A stretch of 5,726 nucleotides of DNA from assembly GCA_035691865.1 (NCBI GenBank), contig DASSIM010000130.1, positions 1 through 5,726 on the forward strand, in the 5' to 3' direction. The position numbers and the translations under genes were made by a program. This document shows positions 1-5,303 of the stretch, one piece after another. The stretch's first letter is position 1. Every line of letters starts with the position of its first letter. The stretch is from Nitrosopolaris sp035691865 (lineage in GTDB: Archaea > Thermoproteota > Nitrososphaeria > Nitrososphaerales > Nitrososphaeraceae). Below the pieces are notes generated by a model that was given only the letters and a program-made list of their open reading frames with translations, did not search any database and had not been told where the DNA came from.

Positions 1-227
1 TCGATATCTTTCATATATCTTGAAATTTTGATGAACGATGCAATTCCATATCTCGGAAACACATGCAATGGACTCAATTCGATAATTTGCTTTTTTAATG
101 TGCTGCAATAATCTGAACAGTCATAATTATTGTTATGCTAAGTAGCTCTTCTAATTTGCGAGTAGTTTGGAATAACCCATGAACAAGAACATGCTTTCAT
201 TTAGTTCGTCTGTCAAATAATTAGAAC

Positions 228-237
228 AATATTAATA
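228..237 (+). promoter_or_regulatory. Candidate archaeal TATA box for the glycosyltransferase at 264
   Basis: The AT-only run AATATTAATA is centred about 32 bases before the GTG start. With the usual archaeal spacing of about 25 bases from TATA box to transcription start, RNA would begin near 257, giving a leader of only a few bases. No Shine-Dalgarno motif precedes the start, which fits. The surroundings are AT-rich, so a chance match is possible. Confidence 0.35.
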
Positions 238-250
238 ACTTTGATCTGTT

Positions 251-263
251 TTAGTTCAACTAA
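251..263. repeat. 13-base palindrome abutting the start codon
   Basis: TTAGTT-C-AACTAA is a perfect inverted repeat with six-base arms around one central base. It ends immediately before the GTG at 264 and covers the predicted transcription start. Its last three bases, TAA, are also an in-frame stop, so the coding region cannot start further upstream. An operator role is inferred from position and symmetry only. Confidence 0.45.
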
Positions 264-1130
264 GTGGAAACTTATTTTGCTATAGTAACATGTCGAAATT
301 CTCAAGATACTATAAGGAGGGCTTTATTTTCAATCAAGGAGCAAACGAGAACTCCCGAACAGGTGATAGTCATAGACGACGGATCCACAGACAGAACAAA
401 AAAGATAATAGAAGATATGCAGAAAGACTGGCCTTCCCTCCATGTGATCTCTAATCCTGATTTAGGGTATGATATTAGTAGGGTTGTCAAGAATTGGAAT
501 TCTGCAATTAAGCTGAATCGAAATAGCGGTTTGCAAAAAACTGATTACCACATGATAGCCACCGACGACACGATTTATCCGCCCGACTATGCGAAAAAAA
601 TTATTTCATATATGGATTCAAATCCCTCAGTCGCCATCGCTTCAGGGAACTACTCTAAATATAGAACCGTCATGCCACACGGAGCAGGAAGATTTATCAG
701 AAATTCATTTTTTGAAAAGACAATCTGGCATGGCTATTATCCGGAGCAAATGGGTTACGAGTCGGCCATTCTGTACGAAGCCACTCATCATGGTTATGAT
801 TATATTGTGATAGGCGATGCCATATTCGAGCATATAAGACCTCTTGGAGAAACACACAAGTTTTATGAATTTGGTGCAAGTATGCGTACTTTAGGGTACC
901 TTCCTTTATTTGCAGTGGCTAGATTCTTGAAATACTTTGTAACTGGAGAAGTAACAGGCAGATTGGGGGCAATTTATATGCTTTATCATTACCTAACTTA
1001 TACTCCTAAATCAGTTGGCTATGACAGGATGTATGATAAGAATATTCGACAGTACATCAGAGAGAACCAAGTTCAGAGGTTGAAAGATATAATTTTGAGA
1101 TTTCACACAAAAACTCACAAGGCACAATAA
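264..1130 (+). CDS. Family 2 glycosyltransferase (GT-A fold)
   Basis: A 288-residue protein with the layout of an inverting GT2 enzyme, which transfers a sugar from a nucleotide-activated donor to an acceptor. The N-terminus (residues 4-45) has the Rossmann-like start FAIVTCRNSQ, then VIVIDDGSTD at 34-43, the nucleotide-binding acidic motif. IATDDTIYPPDY at 98-109 occupies the position of the metal-binding DxD motif, here as TDD. GRFIRNSFF (142-150) and GYESAIL (164-170) fall in the acceptor-side half, where Glu166 could be the base, though that is a guess. Residues 210-245 are hydrophobic to amphipathic but not a clear membrane helix, so the enzyme is probably cytosolic or peripheral. The start is GTG; an in-frame stop directly upstream makes it the first possible one, and it puts the family motif at the usual distance. 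The gene stands alone on its strand and converges with the minus-strand methyltransferase. Donor and acceptor cannot be told from sequence. Confidence 0.9.
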   Translation: METYFAIVTCRNSQDTIRRALFSIKEQTRTPEQVIVIDDGSTDRTKKIIEDMQKDWPSLHVISNPDLGYDISRVVKNWNSAIKLNRNSGLQKTDYHMIATDDTIYPPDYAKKIISYMDSNPSVAIASGNYSKYRTVMPHGAGRFIRNSFFEKTIWHGYYPEQMGYESAILYEATHHGYDYIVIGDAIFEHIRPLGETHKFYEFGASMRTLGYLPLFAVARFLKYFVTGEVTGRLGAIYMLYHYLTYTPKSVGYDRMYDKNIRQYIRENQVQRLKDIILRFHTKTHKAQ

Positions 1131-1290
1131 AAAAGGTATTGCCATTGCATCAGCAAACGTCAGCAGTTATATGCCATACGGATTATTCGCGCAACCAAAA
1201 TGCGTAAAAAGTATCTCTTATGTATTGGTTCTACATTTTCGTAATTTCTTCTGCATCAGGGAAGACAAACAACATAATGTCCATACTAGG
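1131..1290. other. Convergent intergenic region with weak terminator-like T runs
   Basis: This gap of 160 bases separates the two converging stop codons. Archaeal termination usually needs only T-rich stretches. For the plus-strand gene the best candidate is the pyrimidine-rich stretch 1229-1252. For the minus-strand cluster it is a run of five T (plus-strand A at 1206-1210). Neither is strong, and no good hairpin with a T tail is present. A frame open from 1171 to 1491 runs mostly antisense to the methyltransferase and is not judged to be a gene. Confidence 0.35.
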
Positions 1291-2124
1291 CTAGTTGGAC
1301 AACCTAGTTCCTATAATATAGTTCATTACTCGCGTTTCAATAGTTTCGCATTCGAAATGATGTGTACGATCAAGGATTTGCATTACACTTTCGAAATTGG
1401 CTCCATGTACTTCCACAATAATTTTGCGCAGTTTCTTCAAAATATGGGTTGCTCCCTCCAATGCAGATACCTCTGCTCCCTCTATGTCTAATTTCATGAC
1501 GTCGACCCGTTGCTCTCCCAAAATATTATCGAGAGTATCACATTCTATTTCGAGGGACCCTCCTTCAGGTCGGGCAATATTTGATTCATGGAGAAATGCA
1601 TTAGAAAGGCTATACATTTCCGAGCGAATACGATTTCTCGTGTCTACTCTATCGTATAGTCTCACTATTCCCTGATGATCTGAAACTGCTTTCTTAACCG
1701 CGGTGATAGATTTAAAATCATTTAACTCTATGTTTCTACTCAGTGCCTTGTAATTTCCGGGGTGTGCTTCTATTGCTATGATAGTTACCCCTTTTGATGC
1801 GTATTCCTTCGCGATCTTTAACGAGTAATAGCCAACATTCGCCCCCACGTCCACAAAAGTTTCCCCTTTTTGCATTATCAAGTGATGCAAAATCTCCTTT
1901 TCCCGTGGTATATAAAACATATAAAAGTCGTCAGTCCCCTTTCTGGGAATGACATTAATCCCATTAATAAAATAGGGCCTTTCAGGCAAGAAATCTATTT
2001 CAGATAACCCACTTGCTCTTTGCAACTCATCCCGCTTCTTCTTGCCCAATCTTATGCGTAGAAATAATCTGTGGGCGATATATCGATATCTGGCGTACTT
2101 TAGAAAGATCGGAATGGAATCCAT
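1291..2124 (-). CDS. FkbM-family SAM-dependent methyltransferase (first paralogue)
   Basis: A 277-residue protein with a class I methyltransferase domain of FkbM type, which typically O-methylates sugars or other hydroxyls using S-adenosylmethionine. Visible motifs are ETFVDVGANVGYYSL (88-102, SAM-binding motif I), IAIEAHPGNY (116-125, with Glu119 expected to bind the ribose), CDTLDN (195-200), VMKLDIEGAE (209-218) and IIVEVHG (235-241). Residues 1-60 form a basic N-terminal extension (FLKYARYRYIAHR, FLRIRLGKKKRD, IDFLPERPYF) shared with the paralogue at 3808-4650. ATG 2124 is the first possible start: four codons upstream in frame is TGA, and no Shine-Dalgarno site is seen. The start lies 25 bases inside the preceding small gene, so the two are probably co-transcribed. 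The neighbouring glycosyltransferases suggest the target is a glycan hydroxyl. The family call is firm; the substrate is unknown. Confidence 0.93.
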   Translation of the reverse strand: MDSIPIFLKYARYRYIAHRLFLRIRLGKKKRDELQRASGLSEIDFLPERPYFINGINVIPRKGTDDFYMFYIPREKEILHHLIMQKGETFVDVGANVGYYSLKIAKEYASKGVTIIAIEAHPGNYKALSRNIELNDFKSITAVKKAVSDHQGIVRLYDRVDTRNRIRSEMYSLSNAFLHESNIARPEGGSLEIECDTLDNILGEQRVDVMKLDIEGAEVSALEGATHILKKLRKIIVEVHGANFESVMQILDRTHHFECETIETRVMNYIIGTRLSN

Positions 2125-2450
2125 TTCGATAATTTGTCAAAATAATCATTTCTATATTTGTCTTTCAATACTTCGTGATAGGCACTAGTCAGATAATATA
2201 TATTTACTTGCGCTAAGTTTAGCCTCGATCCAACATTTTCTTCTGCTCTTCTGCCTTGGGTAACTGTTTGTACGATGCGCTCCTTCACCTTTCGTTCCGC
2301 TAAATAATATCTTGCGTGAAGAAATTCAATTGGAGATAGGTGAAGTTTTCCTAGATAAACATCGCTATCCTTCTTCCTGATACGCAAAGATATGCAGTAG
2401 CCTACGCAAAGGCATTTGGCAAATTTCAGAAATGGAAAAAGATGTTTCAT
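2100..2450 (-). CDS. Small orphan protein with an FkbM-like N-terminal head
   Basis: A 116-residue protein that I cannot assign to a family. Residues 5-50 (FPFLKFAKCLCV, ISLRIRKKDSD, LSPIEFLHARYYL) line up by eye with the N-terminal extension of both FkbM proteins in this window (FLKYARYRY, LFLRIRLGKKKRD, LSEIDFLPERPYF). The rest, residues 51-116, is charged and tyrosine-rich (NIYYLTSAYHEVLKDKYRNDYFDKL), contains no SAM-binding motif and does not resemble the methyltransferase domain. ATG 2450 is preferred; a TTG one codon upstream at 2453 would add a single residue. It begins 10 bases after the glycosyltransferase stop and its tail overlaps the downstream methyltransferase by 25 bases in another frame, so it lies within the operon. 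It may be a truncated third FkbM copy fused to unrelated sequence, or a genuine accessory protein. That it is translated at all is an inference from frame length and spacing. Confidence 0.6.
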   Translation of the reverse strand: MKHLFPFLKFAKCLCVGYCISLRIRKKDSDVYLGKLHLSPIEFLHARYYLAERKVKERIVQTVTQGRRAEENVGSRLNLAQVNIYYLTSAYHEVLKDKYRNDYFDKLSKWIPFRSF

Positions 2451-2460
2451 CAAATTCCAC

Positions 2461-3237
2461 TTAAATCAATCTGAAGTATGCAAGAGTGAACCAGAAATTC
2501 TTCTTGAACGCCCAGTAGGCTTCATAAATTGGGACGAGCAGTAATATTTTAATTGCTTGTTTTTTTGTAAGGGCATGGCATTTCCTAACAATATGCCCCT
2601 GCTGTATTTGCACATCCTTAGGAACATTGATCACTTGCGGTTCAGGCCTAAAAATCATCCCGGTCCGTAGGTGCTTCATATTATCTATTTTTGTGTAATG
2701 ATCAGCTATAGAATTCGGTATTTTTTTCCATATCTTGCCCTCTTTATCAAAGTTAAATTTCACAACTGTATCCTCTCCAAACTGCGTGTTGAGATCCATA
2801 TGCAATATGGGTCCTTTCTTGATTAAGGTGTGGCCTAACCAACCAATATTCTGAATCGTCTCTCTTTTTACATTAAAGGAGTAATGATCAATTCTGCAAC
2901 CCTCAACGGCATCTGCCTCTTGCATGTACTTTTTGATATTCTCAAACCATCCCTTTCGTAAGACAACATCTGAATCTATTATGGCTACCCATTCTGTTTG
3001 TGCCAAAGAAAGAGCGTATTTGGTGGCCTGACCCAGATTCAAATCTGGACGAGAATAGAATTCAACCTTATCATAGGATAATGCTATCTCGTTAGTCCGG
3101 TCAGTAGAACCCGCGTCTACAATAATTATACGCCTTATCGGAATTTCGGCAAGGACCGCTTCCAAACATTCCTTTAATAATTCTTGAGAGTTTTTTGTTC
3201 TTATGATTGCGTCAATGAGGCCTTGATCTAATGCCAT
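2461..3237 (-). CDS. Family 2 glycosyltransferase, first gene of the minus-strand cluster
   Basis: A 258-residue GT2-type protein. LIDAIIRTKNSQELLKECLE (7-26) is the opening strand and helix. RRIIIVDAGSTDRT (35-48) carries the nucleotide-binding aspartate and is the DAGSTD variant. NLGQATKYAL (67-76) follows, and VAIIDSDVVL (84-93) contains a classical DxD metal-binding motif (DSD at 88-90). GEDT at 154-157 and the histidine of ADHYTK (His180) fall where the acceptor-side catalytic acid and later conserved residues are expected. The C-terminus (about 229-256, ILLLVPIYEAYWAF onward) is hydrophobic and aromatic and may sit at the membrane. The ATG at 3237 gives a complete domain. The next two genes follow with a 10-base gap and then an overlap, so this is probably the promoter-proximal gene of a three-gene unit. 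It is only distantly similar to the glycosyltransferase at 264-1130, so the two likely add different sugars. Donor and acceptor are unknown. Confidence 0.92.
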   Translation of the reverse strand: MALDQGLIDAIIRTKNSQELLKECLEAVLAEIPIRRIIIVDAGSTDRTNEIALSYDKVEFYSRPDLNLGQATKYALSLAQTEWVAIIDSDVVLRKGWFENIKKYMQEADAVEGCRIDHYSFNVKRETIQNIGWLGHTLIKKGPILHMDLNTQFGEDTVVKFNFDKEGKIWKKIPNSIADHYTKIDNMKHLRTGMIFRPEPQVINVPKDVQIQQGHIVRKCHALTKKQAIKILLLVPIYEAYWAFKKNFWFTLAYFRLI

Positions 3238-3280
3238 AAGTAAAGTAAATTTGAAATTGAGACGTTAAAGAATTTTTCTG

Positions 3281-3290
3281 ATTTTTTAAG
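3281..3290 (-). promoter_or_regulatory. Candidate TATA box for the three-gene minus-strand unit
   Basis: Read on the minus strand this is CTTAAAAAAT, preceded by the purine-rich AAAGG that could act as the TFB recognition element. It is centred about 48 bases before the ATG at 3237, predicting a transcription start near 3260 and a leader of roughly 20 bases. No other minus-strand promoter is evident between the three genes. Confidence 0.45.
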
Positions 3291-3347
3291 CCTTTAGATG
3301 AGTTTCAGTCACACAGCCTATCGTCATTACCTTCGGCAATCGATTAA

Positions 3348-3356
3348 TTTATTATA
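3348..3356 (+). promoter_or_regulatory. Candidate TATA box upstream of a tiny ORF
   Basis: TTTATTATA is centred about 32 bases before GTG 3384. Transcription would begin near 3377, leaving a leader of a few bases. This is the same geometry as the presumed promoters of the larger genes in this window. It could instead be a chance AT-rich match, or drive a non-coding transcript toward the methyltransferase at 3808. Confidence 0.25.
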
Positions 3357-3383
3357 CACTCGAGAAGCTACAGCAATTAATCA

Positions 3384-3485
3384 GTGAGTGAGTTAGAAAT
3401 TATGAACGCACTATTTCGCTTTATGATGCGTTTTACATCCGATATCTGGGGAAGTTCAACTGTAATACTATTCCGGTTCTCGTAG
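3384..3485 (+). CDS. Possible 33-residue small protein
   Basis: A short open frame starting at GTG (or ATG 3402) reads MSELEIMNALFRFMMRF, then TSDIWGSSTVILFRFS. It begins a few bases after the transcription start predicted from the TATA-like box at 3348-3356. No family is recognised. The centre is amphipathic and rich in Phe and Met. Length alone gives no statistical support, so the call depends on the promoter spacing. It could equally be random sequence or the head of a decayed gene. Confidence 0.2.
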   Translation: MSELEIMNALFRFMMRFTSDIWGSSTVILFRFS

Positions 3486-3498
3486 TCAACTAATGTTT

Positions 3499-3522
3499 CT
3501 GATCGTTGTTCTGGTCGTTGGA
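3499..3522. repeat. Imperfect 12-base tandem repeat
   Basis: TCTGATCGTTGT is followed directly by TCTGGTCGTTGG, with 10 of 12 positions the same. It lies mid-way in the divergent intergenic region. It may be a duplicated protein-binding half-site or a replication-slippage product. No further copy is seen nearby. Confidence 0.5.
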
Positions 3523-3762
3523 AACAAAGCTCACGAATGAATTCTATTTTTTATGCAAATCCAATCACAATCAACCAATCAGTCAATTCTCTAAAGCCAA
3601 TCTCAATTGTACTGCCACTGTATGCCCTCTAAGCCACATCATTAACATATCCGGAAGCCCTCCAGGTCAAGGTATCATTACTCTACCCCTATTTTATGCA
3701 TTATGTGGTTGGAGCTCGACTTCAGCTGGAAAGGATACGCAATGTATGAGGATACTAGAATC

Positions 3763-3770
3763 TATTTATA
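3763..3770 (+). promoter_or_regulatory. Candidate TATA box for the second FkbM methyltransferase
   Basis: TATTTATA is a good match to the archaeal TATA consensus and is centred about 41 bases before ATG 3808. The predicted transcription start is near 3792, giving a leader of about 16 bases without a Shine-Dalgarno motif. It is one of the clearest promoter candidates in the window. Confidence 0.5.
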
Positions 3771-3807
3771 GCGTGCTATTAACTATGTACAATAACGTCA
3801 GAAACAG

Positions 3808-4650
3808 ATGAAACTACTTTATTCTTTTTCACTATTTTGGAGGTATGCTCGTTATCGGTACGTTCTATACAGAATATTCCTCCGCATTAAAATGGGCAAA
3901 GATAAACGGGACAAGTTCTTGCGACAGAACCGAATCTCCGCATTTGATTTTCTACCTGAAAGAATCTACCTAACAGATAGTGGAGTAAAAGCGATACCGA
4001 GACGCAAGACACGTGACTTTCAAATGCTGTTCATATCGAGAGAACAAGAAGTGAGACAATATTTAGTCATGGAAGAAAATGAGACTTTTGTAGATGTTGG
4101 GGCAAACGTAGGTTCTTATTCGTTAATGGTTGCAAATGAATACAAGGATAGGGCCGTGAAGGTTATTGCGATCGAGGCTCATCCAGAAAATTACAGGGCA
4201 TTACGCAGAAATATCCAATGCAATAAGTTTGAAAATGTCATTATACCAATCAACAAAGCCGTTTCAAATTATAAAGGGCTAGTCGAGCTGTACGAGAGAT
4301 CACACGATGGAACTCGCGTGGATTCCGAAATGTTTAGCGTTTGCAATGACCAGTGCATAGACGCGCACAACATTCTTCATCCAGGCGGGAATTCCTTAAG
4401 AATAGAATGCGATACACTAGACAATATATTGCTTAATTATAGAGTCGATGTAGTAAAAATGGACGTAGAGGGTGCGGAAGTTTTAGCATTAAAAGCAGCG
4501 ACAAAAACTTTGGAGAAAATACGAAAGATAGTAGTAGAGATACATGGAGATAAATTTGAGGATGTAAAGCAAGTATTAACGACCCACGGATTCAAAGTAG
4601 AAAGTATCAACGAAAAAGGACAAATGTCGTATATCACAGGATCTAAGTGA
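3808..4650 (+). CDS. FkbM-family SAM-dependent methyltransferase (second paralogue)
   Basis: A 280-residue protein with the same architecture as the methyltransferase at 1291-2124 and alignable with it from end to end. Motifs are ETFVDVGANVGSYSL (92-106, SAM-binding motif I), IAIEAHPENY (120-129), CDTLDN (201-206), VVKMDVEGAE (215-224) and IVVEIHG (241-247). The N-terminal 60 residues hold the shared basic head (WRYARYRYVLYRIFLRI, KDKRD, FDFLPERIYL). Family members usually O-methylate sugars or other hydroxyl groups. ATG 3808 is the first available start, since an in-frame TAA lies five codons upstream, and the N-terminus then matches its paralogue. It has its own promoter candidate, is transcribed away from the minus-strand cluster, and has a 124-base gap before the next gene, so it may be monocistronic. 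Differences cluster in the central region (about 150-190), which in this fold could shape acceptor choice; that is an inference. Confidence 0.94.
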   Translation: MKLLYSFSLFWRYARYRYVLYRIFLRIKMGKDKRDKFLRQNRISAFDFLPERIYLTDSGVKAIPRRKTRDFQMLFISREQEVRQYLVMEENETFVDVGANVGSYSLMVANEYKDRAVKVIAIEAHPENYRALRRNIQCNKFENVIIPINKAVSNYKGLVELYERSHDGTRVDSEMFSVCNDQCIDAHNILHPGGNSLRIECDTLDNILLNYRVDVVKMDVEGAEVLALKAATKTLEKIRKIVVEIHGDKFEDVKQVLTTHGFKVESINEKGQMSYITGSK

Positions 4651-4704
4651 ACATTGTCTATCCTTTAACGGCCAGTTAGATGCTATGACTCTTCTGCCGT
4701 ACTG

Positions 4705-4724
4705 TCCGCTAGTCCGCTAGCTAG
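4705..4724. repeat. TCCGCTAG tandem pair followed by CTAG
   Basis: Two exact adjacent copies of TCCGCTAG (4705-4712 and 4713-4720) are followed by an extra CTAG. The motif lies in the gap between the second methyltransferase and the small protein. It may be a slippage product, and a function is not evident. Confidence 0.5.
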
Positions 4725-4730
4725 GATCTT

Positions 4731-4746
4731 CATGATAAAAATCATG
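4731..4746. repeat. Perfect inverted repeat upstream of the small protein gene
   Basis: CATGAT-AAAA-ATCATG has six-base arms with a four-base spacer. It sits about 30-45 bases before ATG 4775, directly beside the TATA-like CAATATAC (4747-4754). That position suits an operator for that gene. A terminator for the upstream methyltransferase is less likely because no T tract follows. Confidence 0.4.
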
Positions 4747-4754
4747 CAATATAC
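4747..4754 (+). promoter_or_regulatory. Weak TATA-like box before the small protein
   Basis: CAATATAC is centred about 25 bases before ATG 4775, so transcription would begin at or next to the start codon, giving a leaderless mRNA. A G run at 4756-4760 could instead act as a degenerate ribosome site for the upstream TTG 4769. The match to consensus is modest. Confidence 0.3.
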
Positions 4755-4774
4755 GTGGGGGAAATACATTGAAT

Positions 4775-5086
4775 ATGGAGACAAAAATAATTGCAACCTC
4801 CCAGAGTCCATTCAGCAAACAGGAGAACAAACACGGTGAAGCAATTTCATCTGATCGTAGTAAAATTACTGGAAGACAATCATACAGGCAGGAGATCTTC
4901 AACTTTTTTTTGAATGATCCGACTGTAGCGTACAATATATGGAAGTTTAATCCTGACATGATTCTGAGAGTTGATTTGCATCCACATAGGTACAACTCTG
5001 ATGAGGGAGATGCTTGCAAGATTGATCTTTATCGATCTAGAGATACCACAAAGTCGGTAGGACAATCAGAAAACGATATTGAATAG
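4775..5086 (+). CDS. Small hypothetical protein, 103 residues
   Basis: I do not recognise this protein. The first 35 residues are polar and probably disordered (ETKIIATSQSPFSKQENKHG). The middle (about residues 36-70) looks folded: SYRQEIFNFFLNDPTVAYN, followed by WKFNPDMILRVDLHPHRY. The tail is polar again. There is no signal peptide, membrane helix or metal-binding cluster. Codons begin with a purine about 64 percent of the time, as in real genes of this composition, which supports translation. ATG 4775 is preferred because it fits a leaderless start; a TTG at 4769 would add two residues. A T8 run at 4904-4911 is a possible sequencing-error site, but no neighbouring frame continues the protein, so a frameshift is not indicated. 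It follows the second methyltransferase in the same direction after a gap of 124 bases. The opposite-strand frame at 4717-5019 is judged a shadow. Confidence 0.5.
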   Translation: METKIIATSQSPFSKQENKHGEAISSDRSKITGRQSYRQEIFNFFLNDPTVAYNIWKFNPDMILRVDLHPHRYNSDEGDACKIDLYRSRDTTKSVGQSENDIE

Positions 5087-5137
5087 AGAACCAACATTAG
5101 ATATGCATGTTCACGTCGAAGACACATTACTAAAGAT

Positions 5138-5155
5138 CACTTTTGGCAAAAAGTG
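5138..5155. repeat. Perfect 7-base hairpin CACTTTT / AAAAGTG
   Basis: The arms CACTTTT and AAAAGTG enclose a GGCA loop. It lies about 50 bases after the stop of the small protein, so it may mark the 3' end of that transcript. It could also be a binding site, since the octamer AAAAAGTG recurs at 5232-5239, nearer the next gene. Confidence 0.4.
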
Positions 5156-5264
5156 GGGCGAAAAAAATGTAGAATTTTCTAGCTGATCGTGATCCTGCCA
5201 TTAAACAATTTTTCTTAATTGGTCCCCTCCTAAAAAGTGACTTCTTGCGAGAGATGTAAATGAG

Positions 5265-5273
5265 TTATATATA
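5265..5273 (+). promoter_or_regulatory. Candidate TATA box for the membrane protein
   Basis: TTATATATA is centred about 35 bases upstream of ATG 5304. It predicts transcription from about 5294 and a leader near 10 bases, with no Shine-Dalgarno site. It is the strongest TATA match in the right half of the window. Confidence 0.5.
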
Positions 5274-5303
5274 CGATTATGGCATCATAAATACGATATT
5301 GGA

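Larger units (their letters stand above)
1..263. other. Left-edge intergenic region
   Basis: No convincing complete gene is visible here. The stretch is AT-rich with frequent stops on both strands. One minus-strand frame stays open from about position 140 to the left edge. It reads in part LSPLHVFPRYGIASF and could be the start of a leftward gene beginning at TTG 77, GTG 62 or ATG 14, but it is too short to judge and a stop (TAG) lies shortly upstream. The right end carries the presumed promoter of the glycosyltransferase that starts at 264. Confidence 0.5.
3238..3807. other. Long divergent intergenic region (570 bases)
   Basis: The region separates the leftward glycosyltransferase operon from the rightward methyltransferase. 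It holds a candidate promoter near each end, a third TATA-like box near 3348 followed by a very short open frame, and a 12-base imperfect tandem repeat near 3499. The plus-strand frame open from TTG 3506 to 3811 has no recognisable domain, an odd composition and a rare start codon, so it is not called as a gene. I see no RNA gene, transposase remnant or CRISPR repeat. Confidence 0.5.
5087..5303. other. Intergenic region before the membrane protein
   Basis: This 217-base non-coding stretch holds a hairpin at 5138-5155, an A7 run at 5161-5167, a small inverted repeat TAGAA-TT-TTCTA at 5170-5181, a T-rich stretch near 5210-5218 that could end transcription from upstream, and the promoter candidate of the next gene. 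No RNA gene is recognised. Confidence 0.45.

Noticed and set aside
1..77. A minus-strand frame open to the left edge (LSPLHVFPRYGIASF)
   Set aside because: It reads like protein, but fewer than 26 codons follow the possible TTG start, another frame is also open here, and there is no clear promoter. Sequence to the left is needed to decide.
1269..1320. A five-base inverted repeat CTAGG...CCTAG around the FkbM stop codon, considered as a terminator
   Set aside because: The stem is only five bases with a 12-base loop and no T run follows on either strand, so it is probably chance.
1171..1491. A 106-codon plus-strand open frame
   Set aside because: About two thirds of it is antisense to the firmly identified FkbM gene, and the translation looks like an antisense artefact with many Cys, Phe and Tyr.
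3506..3811. A 101-codon plus-strand open frame in the divergent spacer
   Set aside because: It starts at TTG, has no recognisable domain and an unusual composition (many Ser, Cys, Pro), overlaps the promoter of the methyltransferase at 3808 and ends four bases inside it.
4717..5019. A 100-codon minus-strand open frame opposite the small protein
   Set aside because: It lacks a promoter and any recognisable motif. The plus-strand frame has the better codon pattern and start context.
5160..5204. A 23-codon minus-strand frame starting with ATG in the spacer before the membrane protein
   Set aside because: It is too short, has no promoter at suitable spacing, and overlaps the A7 run. The purine-rich stretch upstream is too far from the ATG to act as a ribosome site.
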